From Mucilaginibacter galii (lineage in GTDB: Bacteria; Bacteroidota; Bacteroidia; Sphingobacteriales; Sphingobacteriaceae), in the NCBI RefSeq assembly GCF_014635825.1, contig NZ_BMDO01000001.1, forward strand, positions 558,001 through 622,000: a DNA stretch of 64,000 bases. Direction: 5' to 3'. How positions within the stretch are numbered: position 1 is the first letter of the stretch; the number at the start of each line of letters is the position of its first letter. Of the stretch, positions 30,123 through 38,444 are shown piece by piece. The notes beneath the pieces are model-generated. The model searched no databases and was not told where the DNA came from. It worked only from the letters and a program-made list of their open reading frames with translations. The translations under genes and the position numbers were made by a program.

Positions 30123-30497
30123 CTTTTATTACTATTTATAATTAGTGCCTTATTTACAGCCTGCAACAGCCAGAAAACGCAAACCGGTAAACCTACACTT
30201 GTTGGCAAATGGCAAATGACCGAAACCCTGGCCGATATTGGCGATGGCAAGGCTACCTGGACGCCTGTTTCTAAAGACAGCGTTCAGTATGTAGAGTTTA
30301 GTAAAGATGGCAAGGTAAGCGGCAATGCATTTTATAATACTACGGCCTACAAACTCGTTGACAGCAATCATGTCGAATTTTCTATCACCGGCAATACTTC
30401 GTTAATTACACACAGATATCAGGTAACTGCAACCACCTTGCTGCTTAACCCGCCTTGCCGCGAAGCCTGCGGTATGCGTTTTATACGAATGAAGTAA
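30057..30497 (+). CDS. Lipocalin-like lipoprotein with a repeat-encoded signal-peptide N-region
   Basis: A 146-residue lipoprotein. The hydrophobic core GLLLLLFIISALFTAC gives a lipobox with C36, followed by a lipocalin-like domain starting LVGKWQMTE. The basic N-region MKKIKKTSISK is followed by TLPHGEGWVG, encoded by a half-copy of the palindromic element, so the repeat supplies the stretch immediately before the hydrophobic core. The N-region is longer than normal (about 20 residues). Function unknown; a ligand-binding fold is inferred. Confidence 0.75.
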   Translation: MKKIKKTSISKTLPHGEGWVGLLLLLFIISALFTACNSQKTQTGKPTLVGKWQMTETLADIGDGKATWTPVSKDSVQYVEFSKDGKVSGNAFYNTTAYKLVDSNHVEFSITGNTSLITHRYQVTATTLLLNPPCREACGMRFIRMK

Positions 30498-30520
30498 GAT
30501 GAGTCTGAAATATTAAGATT

Positions 30521-31180
30521 ATGGATCAACCGCAAAACCTCCCCAAGCTTAACCCCGAAGAAATACGCGTGTTAGGCTCACTCATGGAAAAAAGCCGAAC
30601 CACGCCCGACTACTACCCCATGACACTGAATGGATTAACGGCCGCCTGCAACCAAAAATCGGCCCGCAGGCCGGTGGTGCAGTATGACGACGATACGGTG
30701 ATGCGTACGCTTGACTCTTTGAAAAAACGCGGACTTATTTCTACCGCCACCGGTGGCAGCAGCCGGGCTATCAAATACAAGCACAATTTTGCTATCGTAT
30801 TCCCGGTAGTGCCCGCCCAGGTAGCCGTAATTTGCCTCTTACTGCTTCGCGGACCGCAAACACCCGGCGAAATAAACACCAACTCGGGCCGGTTATACGA
30901 ATTTGAATCGCTTGACGATGTGCAGGAAGTGTTGGAGCAGTTAAGCAGCGGGGATGTGTCCTACCTTACTCAACTCCCCCGCCGCAGCGGGCAAAAGGAA
31001 GCGCGCTACATGCACCTCTTAGGCGAAAGCCTGGACATACCCGAAAATGATGAACCTGAAAGCACTACGACCGCTAACTCATCTGTAGCTGAGCTTGAAA
31101 CACGGGTAGCTAAACTCGAAGAAGAACTGGCTGCCATGCGTACAGAGTTTGATAAGTTGATGAAGGAATTGATGGGGTAA
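30521..31180 (+). CDS. yceH: YceH family (DUF480) protein
   Basis: A 219-residue soluble protein with the conserved N-terminus LNPEEIRVLGSLMEKSRTTPDYYPMT and the NQKSARRPVVQYDDDTV block. It has two winged-helix units and a C-terminal coiled coil (SVAELETRVAKLEEELAAM). The family is widespread and has no established function; DNA binding is inferred from the fold. It is 23 bases after the lipoprotein gene. Confidence 0.92.
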   Translation: MDQPQNLPKLNPEEIRVLGSLMEKSRTTPDYYPMTLNGLTAACNQKSARRPVVQYDDDTVMRTLDSLKKRGLISTATGGSSRAIKYKHNFAIVFPVVPAQVAVICLLLLRGPQTPGEINTNSGRLYEFESLDDVQEVLEQLSSGDVSYLTQLPRRSGQKEARYMHLLGESLDIPENDEPESTTTANSSVAELETRVAKLEEELAAMRTEFDKLMKELMG

Positions 31181-31276
31181 AGCTTTTTGGGTATTAGCTA
31201 AATTTACCCTTATTAACTGTATCGTTCTACTAATACTTTCCGTATGGGTAACATACCATTTAAGCCGGATACGACC

Positions 31277-31669
31277 ATGATAAAATATTGCTTCATAATT
31301 ATTGCACTACTTGCTGTAAGCTGCAAAAAAGAGAATAGTAACCCCAATAGTGATAATATTGTGGGCAGGTGGCAGCTTACATCTTACGGAGGTGGCTTTG
31401 ATGGCAAAACGTATTATCCCGCCGCTAATGAAGTAACCATCATCACTTTTAATGCTGATGAAACTTATCTTAAAACAGTTAACGGTAATACCACAGCCAA
31501 CGGTAAATATTCCTTAGGGCAGGTTTTAAGCATATATTCGGGCAAAAACGATAATGCTTTAAAATTTGACAACCAGTCGAACTGGAACGTTATCAGCATA
31601 AAGAATACTACACTTGAAATTAACAGTAATGCTTACGATGGCGGCGGTTCAACCTATGTTAGAAAATAA
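31277..31669 (+). CDS. Small lipocalin-like lipoprotein
   Basis: A 130-residue lipoprotein with signal peptide MIKYCFIIIALLAVSC (C16) and a domain starting IVGRWQLTSYGGG, of the lipocalin-like type common in Bacteroidota. The ATG at 31277 is chosen over one 11 codons upstream because it puts a normal signal peptide at the N-terminus. It resembles the lipoprotein at 30.1 kb in overall plan, but the pair is not close in sequence. Function unknown. Confidence 0.7.
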   Translation: MIKYCFIIIALLAVSCKKENSNPNSDNIVGRWQLTSYGGGFDGKTYYPAANEVTIITFNADETYLKTVNGNTTANGKYSLGQVLSIYSGKNDNALKFDNQSNWNVISIKNTTLEINSNAYDGGGSTYVRK

Positions 31670-31811
31670 CAAGTTTGATACCATGCATTATTTGCACAGT
31701 TAGTGAATTGATGTTTCATTAATACGATCACTACTTAAAACACTCTTTTTAGGATATCGAGTCGGCTCAAATCAAACTTATCTTAGAATATGATGTTGAG
31801 AATCGAGAGAT

Positions 31812-31994
31812 ATGAATAAGCCGCTACTATACTGTACTAAGTGCCATAAGCCTTTCCACTACCGCTTACCCAAACCCTTTATATTTCGCACACTGCTATT
31901 CTTCATCCCTGTTCAAAGCTTTTTTTGCGCTAATTGTGTAACCTCGCGTTACCACATCATGACTAAAAAAGAATCGATGAAGTACTATATCTAA
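31812..31994 (+). CDS. Small Cys4 protein, paralogue A
   Basis: A 60-residue protein I do not recognise. Two CxxC pairs (CTKC at 8-11, CANC at 39-42) flank a hydrophobic, aromatic middle (FIFRTLLFFIPVQSFF). A zinc-ribbon-like fold or a membrane hairpin with metal-binding ends is possible. A second copy at 35188-35370 has the same length and cysteine spacing, which supports this being a real gene. Its stop abuts the stop of the convergent permease gene. Confidence 0.7.
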   Translation: MNKPLLYCTKCHKPFHYRLPKPFIFRTLLFFIPVQSFFCANCVTSRYHIMTKKESMKYYI

Positions 31995-32879
31995 TTACAT
32001 ATCGGGCTCTAAAACATCCTGCGTTTTACGCTTAGAAATAACCAGGCCAACAATTACCATTATACCACCTAACACAGCGTATAAAGTAACCGCTTCGCCA
32101 AGCAGCCAGTACCCATACAGGTACCCCAGCACCGGCACCAGGTACAACCATGACGCTGCTGACACCGCATCTTTTTTAATCAGATACAACCAAAGCAAAT
32201 TAGCCACAAATGATAGCATAATGATAAGCCAGGTCAGCGATAAGAGAAGGTTAACATCGAAGTGCCTGACATGACTGGCCTTAAATAACCAGCAAAAAGG
32301 CAACAGGATCAATCCGCCGATGAAAACCTGCCATACATTGAAAACCATGTTATGTAAGGAAACCCTGGTTACCGATATGTACATGCTGCTTAAGGCGTAG
32401 GCCGTCATGTAAACAGCAAGTAAGATAATGCCGGTAACGGTGATGGTTGCCGTAGGTAAAGCGGATAGTGCGGCCAGCAATAAGCCCGAAAATGCCACCA
32501 GCATCCCCACAATTTCAAAACGGCTTAACTTACGCTTGAGGAATATGGACGACAGTAAAGCGATCAACAAGGGCGTTACCGCCGTAAATAACATACTGAT
32601 TCCTGCCGAAGCATATTTTTGCGCCGCAAAGAACGACCCGAGCGTTAACGTGGTATTCAACATTCCATAAATGACAATAGATTTCCACTCGTTGCGATAA
32701 GGTATAAAGCGGTGCTTTTTATGAAGCAGGAAGTAAGGTGCAAACACAATCCCCGTTATAAGGAAGCGTAAACTGGCCAGCATCAGCGCATCGGCCGAGC
32801 GTATGCCAAATTTAGCCGCAATAGCCCCGGTTGCCCATAAGACTGCAAATAACAAGCCGGGCAGGATGTTTTTGTACAT
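31995..32879 (-). CDS. EamA/DMT family permease
   Basis: A 294-residue inner-membrane protein with about ten transmembrane segments in two EamA repeats (about 1-140 and 150-285). The repeat pattern is seen in LRFLITGIVFAPYF and GGIMVIVGLVIS. Members export amino acids or other metabolites; the substrate cannot be told here. It is convergent with the small Cys4 gene with zero spacing. Confidence 0.9.
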   Translation of the reverse strand: MYKNILPGLLFAVLWATGAIAAKFGIRSADALMLASLRFLITGIVFAPYFLLHKKHRFIPYRNEWKSIVIYGMLNTTLTLGSFFAAQKYASAGISMLFTAVTPLLIALLSSIFLKRKLSRFEIVGMLVAFSGLLLAALSALPTATITVTGIILLAVYMTAYALSSMYISVTRVSLHNMVFNVWQVFIGGLILLPFCWLFKASHVRHFDVNLLLSLTWLIIMLSFVANLLWLYLIKKDAVSAASWLYLVPVLGYLYGYWLLGEAVTLYAVLGGIMVIVGLVISKRKTQDVLEPDM

Positions 32880-33195
32880 GGCAGCAAAGTTAATGGATGA
32901 AACATTTATATACCTCCCTTATTTTTAAAGGGGTGAACATATACACGCCAAATTGTGCGACAGCGCATAAAAAACGAGGAATACGGATAACGGAGGTTAC
33001 TTGCAGTATATTTTCTTAGTTAAAATTTTGATACATTTTTATCCCTTGGTTTGAGCATCATGCACTCGCACGGTGTGAGATAAGCACTTAATTATCAATG
33101 TACAAATCTGAACATTTGAGTAACAATTTTGATATAAACTACCATCGTTATAACTACTAAACCTGTTACTTTAGGTTAACCAAAAATTAATCTAT
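32880..33195. other. Divergent intergenic region upstream of the xylanase
   Basis: Should hold promoters for the permease and the GH11 gene. TTACTTTAG at 33066-33074 is a one-mismatch match to the -7 consensus, about 120 bases before the GH11 start. Nothing else is evident. Confidence 0.4.
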
Positions 33196-33954
33196 ATGAA
33201 CAAAAAACTATTACTAGCGAAAGCAACCCGGAAGGTTGCCTTTGGAGCTGCTGCCATTATTGTGCTGGCTGGTTCATCAATGTTAACAAGCTGCAAAAAA
33301 GGAGCCGAGGCAAAGCCGGAGGAAGTGCCTAACGAAAGCGCCCCAGCTAAAGCGGTACAATCCTACCAGTCGGGCACCAACAACGGCTACTTTTGGTCGC
33401 TTTGGAAAAGTGACGGGGCAACCGGAACTTGCACTTACACCAATGGTTCTAACGGAAATTATTCCATTTCGTGGAGTGGTTTTAACGGTAACTTTACTTG
33501 TGGTAAAGGCTGGAGCGCGGGTTCTAAGACCAGAACTGTAAATTACAATTGCGGATCTTTTAGCATGAATGGCGGCGGATCTTTTGCTTACTACGGCTGG
33601 ACAAGAAGCCCGCTTATTGAGTACTATGTGAACGAAAAATGGGGTGGTTCAAGACCTGCATCGTCAGATCGTCGCGGATCGGTTAGTACCGATGGTGGTA
33701 CGTATGATATATATACGGCTCTCCGCACCAACGCTCCTTCCATTGATGGCACGCAAACTTTTCGTCAGGTTTTTAGCACCCGCACATCTCAGGCACCAAC
33801 CGCGCAAAACAGAAGCATTACTTTTGCTAACCATGTGAACGCCTGGGCAAGTGCAGGATTACCCATTGGAAGTGACATTTCTCCCTCGGCCATACTGCTA
33901 ACAGAGTCTTACGGTACAGGTACCAGCGGATATGTTAACGCAAGTGTTTGGTAG
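33196..33954 (+). CDS. GH11 endo-1,4-beta-xylanase, lipoprotein
   Basis: A 252-residue lipoprotein with lipobox LTSC (C33) and a beta-jelly-roll xylanase domain of family GH11 (about 55-252). The nucleophile is E142 in SPLIEYYVNEKWG, the thumb has PSIDGTQTF (181-189), and the acid/base is E237 in TESYGTGTSGY. The N-terminal tail after the lipobox is rich in Lys/Glu/Pro. It should cut xylan backbones at the cell surface. No SusC/SusD pair, other glycosidase or sugar transporter lies nearby, so it is a stand-alone enzyme rather than part of a polysaccharide locus. Confidence 0.93.
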   Translation: MNKKLLLAKATRKVAFGAAAIIVLAGSSMLTSCKKGAEAKPEEVPNESAPAKAVQSYQSGTNNGYFWSLWKSDGATGTCTYTNGSNGNYSISWSGFNGNFTCGKGWSAGSKTRTVNYNCGSFSMNGGGSFAYYGWTRSPLIEYYVNEKWGGSRPASSDRRGSVSTDGGTYDIYTALRTNAPSIDGTQTFRQVFSTRTSQAPTAQNRSITFANHVNAWASAGLPIGSDISPSAILLTESYGTGTSGYVNASVW

Positions 33955-34005
33955 CAATAACACGCCAAGACGAAGCTAATTTCACTTATTTTTTTCGTTA
34001 AACAT

Positions 34006-34040
34006 GAAAGCCGTCGAGTGTTTACACCGGCGGCTTTCTT
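34006..34040 (+). terminator. Terminator after the GH11 gene
   Basis: GAAAGCCG pairs with CGGCTTTC, extended by partial inner pairing, and is followed by TTATA. Confidence 0.7.
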
Positions 34041-34116
34041 ATACTATACCGAAAGATCGGTGTTGGGCATAACCTATAAAAAGCCGTTTTGTAGATCAAC
34101 TTTTAGCTTAAGCATA

Positions 34117-34950
34117 ATGAAGATTTTTTTGATAATAATATCATTGGCAATCACTCTTTTGGTTGCTTGCAAACAAATAAACCACTCCGAAGATCCCAAT
34201 TTTGTGAGAGTGCAGGGGGGAGCATATACCAATACACAATCCAATCTTTATGGCAAAGGCTCCTTACCCGATTTTTTAATTGGCAAAAATGAAGTTACTC
34301 AAAAGGAATGGACAGCTATCATGGGAAATAACCCCTCCAAATTTAAAGGTGATAGCTTGCCAGTAGAAACGGTGAATTGGTACGATTGCGTGGATTACTG
34401 CAACAAAAGGAGTATAAAAGAGGGCCTAAAACCCTATTACACATTAAATAAAAACACGAAGGACCCCATCAATAAAAGTGAGTTTGATAGTTTAAAATTT
34501 ACGGTAACTGTAAACGCAGATGCTAACGGTTACCGCCTGCCAACTGAAGCTGAATGGGAATACGCAGCTGGCGGAGGGCAAAAAAGTAAAAGCTATAAAT
34601 ATAGCGGAAGTAATAATATAGAAGAGGTTGCATGGTATTGGAAAAACTCGGGAGATAAAAGTTTAACGGGAACATGGAATTGGTCGATATTGGAAAAAAA
34701 TCGTTGTCAAACCAAAGCAGTTGGCAGCAAAAAGCCTAATGAATTAGGCCTTTTTGATATGTCGGGAAATGTGAGGGAATGGTGTGAGGATTGGTACCAG
34801 GATGATGAAACTGCGGCAGGTATAAAACGCACTCAGCGGGGTGGTGGCTGGATAGGGGGTGAAAACCGCTGCGAATGTTCTAACCGGCACAGTTTTGAAG
34901 CAAGTGGCAAGGGAGCAGATCAAGGGCTTAGAGTTTGCAAAGGGATTTAA
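34117..34950 (+). CDS. SUMF1/FGE-fold lipoprotein
   Basis: A 277-residue lipoprotein with signal peptide ending LLVAC (C18). It has the formylglycine-generating-enzyme-like fold: GKNEVTQKEW, PVETVNWYDCVDYCN, GYRLPTEAEWEYAA, GLFDMSGNVREWCEDW and a final GLRVCKG. Aligned by eye with human FGE, ECSNR keeps one active-site cysteine, while the partner five residues earlier is not Cys. It is therefore probably not a classic sulfatase activator. No sulfatase gene is nearby. The ATG at 34117 is chosen over one 33 codons upstream, which would start inside the preceding terminator. Confidence 0.82.
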   Translation: MKIFLIIISLAITLLVACKQINHSEDPNFVRVQGGAYTNTQSNLYGKGSLPDFLIGKNEVTQKEWTAIMGNNPSKFKGDSLPVETVNWYDCVDYCNKRSIKEGLKPYYTLNKNTKDPINKSEFDSLKFTVTVNADANGYRLPTEAEWEYAAGGGQKSKSYKYSGSNNIEEVAWYWKNSGDKSLTGTWNWSILEKNRCQTKAVGSKKPNELGLFDMSGNVREWCEDWYQDDETAAGIKRTQRGGGWIGGENRCECSNRHSFEASGKGADQGLRVCKGI

Positions 34951-35187
34951 GCTTCAAATTAAGTTCGCAGGCCGTCTATGGCTGTATTGTTGCACGGCCC
35001 CCTTCGCAACCGCAAGAATCTCGTCGCAGACCACAAGGGAGACCCTTGCGGGAGCGGTGGTAATCATGAAGCAATTAAACCACAGAACCAAATTTATTAC
35101 AAATTTTCAATTACTTTATAATTAAATATCATTTCACTAAAACTTAAAAAAAAATCCCGCGTATAAAGACTTGCAATCGATTTAATT

Positions 35188-35370
35188 ATGAGCAAGCCAT
35201 TTTTACATTGCAAGAAATGCAAGAGGCCTTTCCATTATATGCTTCGAACTCCGTTGTTAATACGCTGGATGCTGTTTTTTGTCCCGGTTAAAAGGTTTTT
35301 TTGCGCCAAGTGCCTCGTTTCACATTATCAAATTATGAGCGATCATGAATTGACGAAGTATCATGTTTGA
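35188..35370 (+). CDS. Small Cys4 protein, paralogue B
   Basis: A 60-residue protein, paralogous to the one at 31812-31994. Shared pattern: KP(F/L)L-x-C-x-KC-x-(K/R)PFHY at the N-terminus, FF(V/I)PV-x-x-FFCA-x-C in the middle, and a C-terminal (S/Y)-x-IM motif. The pairs are CKKC (8-11) and CAKC (39-42). The middle segment has more Arg/Lys than paralogue A. Function unknown; metal binding is likely from the cysteine pattern. Confidence 0.7.
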   Translation: MSKPFLHCKKCKRPFHYMLRTPLLIRWMLFFVPVKRFFCAKCLVSHYQIMSDHELTKYHV

Positions 35371-35611
35371 GTTGCGCTTTATCCATGTGCATGTATACAC
35401 CTGCGGCGTGTGACCTTTTTAGTTACTAATCGAGTGATAATACTGGCTACCGGCATTCGCGAACATGGGGGGCAACTTGTACTTGTTCTTTAGGAAGGTT
35501 AAACTCTCCTATTATTTTACCATGAGTTACGCTACATTAATTCGAGGCAGAGCAAGAACTCTTACATTATCTTCGCAAGTTGTAAATAACTATAAATAAG
35601 TGTGTTGTTAT

Positions 35612-35950
35612 CTATTTGGTAATATAGAAATTGCCGTCCGAATCAGTAAGGTAATTTTGAAATGACTTCATCGGTCTAATTGAATGAATTTTATTGTCAA
35701 CAATAAATAGGTCGAACTCATCATAAGTGATGGCATTGCAATTTGGACAAATATTCATACTGGTTATCCCATAAACTATTACGTTCTTAATAGTTGAATT
35801 TCCTATATCATTTCCACCCCATCTCAGCTCATCTCCAATTTCAAAAATGTATTGCCATGTATCGCCATACTTAAATTGTATTTCCACCTTAAAAGTGCTA
35901 TTACAATCAGGGCAATTAATTTTTGTCTGTAAGATGTTAAAGGTTCCCAT
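35612..35950 (-). CDS. Hypothetical zinc-ribbon-like protein
   Basis: A 112-residue soluble protein with two CPxC pairs (CPDC near 13-16 and CPNC near 68-71). These suggest one zinc site that holds two beta-rich halves together. The ATG at 35950 is preferred over a TTG three codons upstream. I do not recognise the family. It stands alone between the second small Cys4 gene and the DUF2314 lipoprotein. Confidence 0.6.
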   Translation of the reverse strand: MGTFNILQTKINCPDCNSTFKVEIQFKYGDTWQYIFEIGDELRWGGNDIGNSTIKNVIVYGITSMNICPNCNAITYDEFDLFIVDNKIHSIRPMKSFQNYLTDSDGNFYITK

Positions 35951-36048
35951 TTCAAGCAATTATCTCCTATAAGTTAGGCAAACAGAAGTCTGTAGGCATA
36001 GTAGTTCATAGTTAAAAAACACGGGCAGCGTATAGAAGAATTAAAAAT

Positions 36049-36507
36049 TTACTGTTTACCCTCCAGGTATTTCTCAGAATATCCGCCAAGTTTTTGTTTG
36101 TGAACATTATCGTAAATGATCCAGTCTTCCACCTCTTTCAATTTGATCTCGACCTTATCGTACAATTTTATACGCTTTAAATTGAAGGCCGAATCAATGA
36201 GTTCGCCTTTCAATACATCGTTATCTATGGTATAAAGCCTTGACCACATATGCTCATGCGTACCGTTTTCTTCAAAGTCTGATTTTGCAATAAAGGTATA
36301 ATTAGCAGTATCGCTGCCGTGAAGCTTTAAGCTATTGGCAAATTCAGGGATGTACTTTTGAGCAGTGTCTTTTAATGCTAAAAACGTTTTATCGTCTTTT
36401 GCGAGGTTCACGATTGCAAAGTCACTTTCCTTTTTTGAAGCATTTTTACAGGCCTGAAACGCTACTATCAAGGCACCAAGCAATAAAATACAGTTTCTCG
36501 TTCTCAT
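36049..36507 (-). CDS. DUF2314 lipoprotein
   Basis: A 152-residue lipoprotein (signal peptide ending AFQAC, C20) with a DUF2314-type domain. The hallmark is FIAKSDFEENGTHEHMW, followed by LKRIKLYDKVEIKLKEVEDWIIYDN. The function of the domain is not known. The start codon overlaps the stop of the upstream hydrolase gene in a TAATG, so translation of the two is probably coupled. Confidence 0.78.
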   Translation of the reverse strand: MRTRNCILLLGALIVAFQACKNASKKESDFAIVNLAKDDKTFLALKDTAQKYIPEFANSLKLHGSDTANYTFIAKSDFEENGTHEHMWSRLYTIDNDVLKGELIDSAFNLKRIKLYDKVEIKLKEVEDWIIYDNVHKQKLGGYSEKYLEGKQ

Positions 36508-38366
36508 TACATTACCCTCACCTTTAAATAACTTGAATGCAGTTTTGAGGTATACACCCTATGCGTAGCTTTCTTAAAGTCGCCGTCCTTAGCTTTCATA
36601 ATATCCTGAAACTGCTGCGTATTACGATCAATTAGCGGGAACCAGGTGCTTTGAATTTGCACCATCATGCGGTGACCCTTTTTAAAGGTGTGCAATACAT
36701 CCTGCAATTCGAAGTTTACGGGGCTCACCTGGCCGGGGGTAAAGGCGGTAGGTTTGTCAAAGCCGGTGCGGTACTTGCCGCGCATGCTTTCGCTGCGTAC
36801 CATTTGCTGATAGCCGGCCATTTGCACATCTTTAGTGGTGAACTTATTGTTCGCGGCGGTATCAGGGTAAACGTCTATTACTTTTACTACCCAGTCGGCA
36901 TCGGTACCGGTGGTGGCTACTTTAAGGTTAGCCCAAATGTTGCCGGCCAGGGTAACATCGTCGGTAAGCACATCGGTTTGGTAACTTAACACATCGGGCA
37001 TTTTGGCGGCAAAGCGCTGGTCGGCGGTCATATAGTCGCGCTCCATGTCCATCGTTTTTTTGGCGTAGTAAGGTACCGGCTTGTTAGGGTCTGATACGAA
37101 CTCGGTATAGCTGTCTTTACCCGCAGCAGGTGCCGTGAACGACAATTTACCACCAGGCAAAAAGTACAGGTTCTTTTCTTTAGCCGGGGCTGGTGGCCAG
37201 GCGTTGTAAGTTTTCCATTGGTTTGCGCCGGTTTGAAAGGTAGATACTTTAGGTATATCCAGCGGTGTACCTTTTAAGTAGTGACTGAAAAAGGCGAACT
37301 CAATTTTTTCGCGGTAGAATGGTCCTGTTGGGCCGCCAAAATCTACATCGCCTAAATGATCGCCCGCGCCGCGTGCCCAGCCGCCGTGCACCCAGGGGCC
37401 CATGGCAAAGTATACGGGGGTGTTTGGGTTTTTGGCAGCCAGTGTTTTGTAGGTATTGATAGCACCGTATAAATCCTCGGCATCGTACCATCCCCCCGTT
37501 ACCAGGGTAGCGGTTTTAATATCGTGCAGGTGGGTTAACACGTTGCGGTCTTTCCAGTGCTGGTCATAATCGGGGTGGTCCATCATTTCGTTCCACAGGC
37601 GAATGGTATCTTTATAATACTTGTCGTTCGTATTTTTCATCGAACCCATTTTAAGGAAGAAATCGTAACCATCCTCCGTACCGGGATTGAATCCCTTACC
37701 TCGGCGCTGGGTAGGTTTATCGTCCTGGCGGTTGGTAAAGCCCGGGTAAAAGCCAAAGTTGGCCACCAGGAAAAACGCACCGTTGTGCCAGCCGTCATCG
37801 CGCCATAAATCGGCGATGGGCGCCTGAGGCGATGCAGCCACCAAAGCTGGGTGACGACTCAGCAAAGCAGTAGTGGTATAAAAGCCAGGATACGAAATAC
37901 CCCATACCCCTACCTTGCCATTATTATTGGCTACGTTTTTTAGCAGCCAGTCAATAGTGTCGTACGTATCGGTGCCTTCGTCTATATCTTTATTGGTTTT
38001 GTGTACTTCCAGTTCGGGGGTCATTTCCTCGTAGATGCCCTCGCTCATAAAGCGGCCGCGTACATCCTGGTAAACAAAAATGTAACCATCCTGCATAAAC
38101 TGCGGCGACGGACCCAGGCTGCCCTTATACGCTTCGGCACCGTAAGGCGCTACGCTGTAACAGGTGCGGTCCATCATGAAAGGGTATTTTTTAGATTGAT
38201 CTTTAGGCACGTAAACCGACGTGAACAGCTTTTTACCATCGCGCATGGGTATTTGGTACTCATACTTGGTGTAATTATTTTTCACAAAAGCCGGATCGGG
38301 TGCGCCTTGCTGCGCAAAAGCCGACAGGGCGAAAAGAACTAGGAGGAAGGACGACAGTATTTTCAT
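36507..38366 (-). CDS. CocE/NonD family hydrolase, secreted
   Basis: A 619-residue alpha/beta hydrolase of the X-Pro dipeptidyl-peptidase (S15) superfamily. A signal peptide (about 1-19, ending AFA) precedes the hydrolase domain, with the nucleophile S158 in GISYPG and the family motif DVRGRFMSEG (101-110). A C-terminal jelly-roll domain (about 410-619) is typical. The family contains cocaine esterase, glutaryl-7-ACA acylase and proline-specific peptidases, so the substrate is open. The ATG at 38366 is preferred over one 8 codons upstream because it gives a clean signal peptide. Confidence 0.9.
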   Translation of the reverse strand: MKILSSFLLVLFALSAFAQQGAPDPAFVKNNYTKYEYQIPMRDGKKLFTSVYVPKDQSKKYPFMMDRTCYSVAPYGAEAYKGSLGPSPQFMQDGYIFVYQDVRGRFMSEGIYEEMTPELEVHKTNKDIDEGTDTYDTIDWLLKNVANNNGKVGVWGISYPGFYTTTALLSRHPALVAASPQAPIADLWRDDGWHNGAFFLVANFGFYPGFTNRQDDKPTQRRGKGFNPGTEDGYDFFLKMGSMKNTNDKYYKDTIRLWNEMMDHPDYDQHWKDRNVLTHLHDIKTATLVTGGWYDAEDLYGAINTYKTLAAKNPNTPVYFAMGPWVHGGWARGAGDHLGDVDFGGPTGPFYREKIEFAFFSHYLKGTPLDIPKVSTFQTGANQWKTYNAWPPAPAKEKNLYFLPGGKLSFTAPAAGKDSYTEFVSDPNKPVPYYAKKTMDMERDYMTADQRFAAKMPDVLSYQTDVLTDDVTLAGNIWANLKVATTGTDADWVVKVIDVYPDTAANNKFTTKDVQMAGYQQMVRSESMRGKYRTGFDKPTAFTPGQVSPVNFELQDVLHTFKKGHRMMVQIQSTWFPLIDRNTQQFQDIMKAKDGDFKKATHRVYTSKLHSSYLKVRVM

Positions 38367-38393
38367 ATATTGATTTGGGTAGCTAAACATACA

Positions 38394-38424
38394 AAAAAGG
38401 CTGCTTAAAGTATAAGCAGCCTTT
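38394..38424 (-). terminator. Terminator after the YcxB-like gene
   Basis: AAAGGCTGCTT pairs with AAGCAGCCTTT around a short AAGTAT-like loop. On the minus strand the stem is followed by T residues. It separates this gene from the hydrolase gene. Confidence 0.75.
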
Positions 38425-38444
38425 GTAAATATCCGTTTATTTGG

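Noticed and set aside
34859-35125. Open frame overlapping the end of the FGE-fold gene
   Set aside because: Mostly an alternate frame of the FGE-fold gene; no signal peptide or domain.
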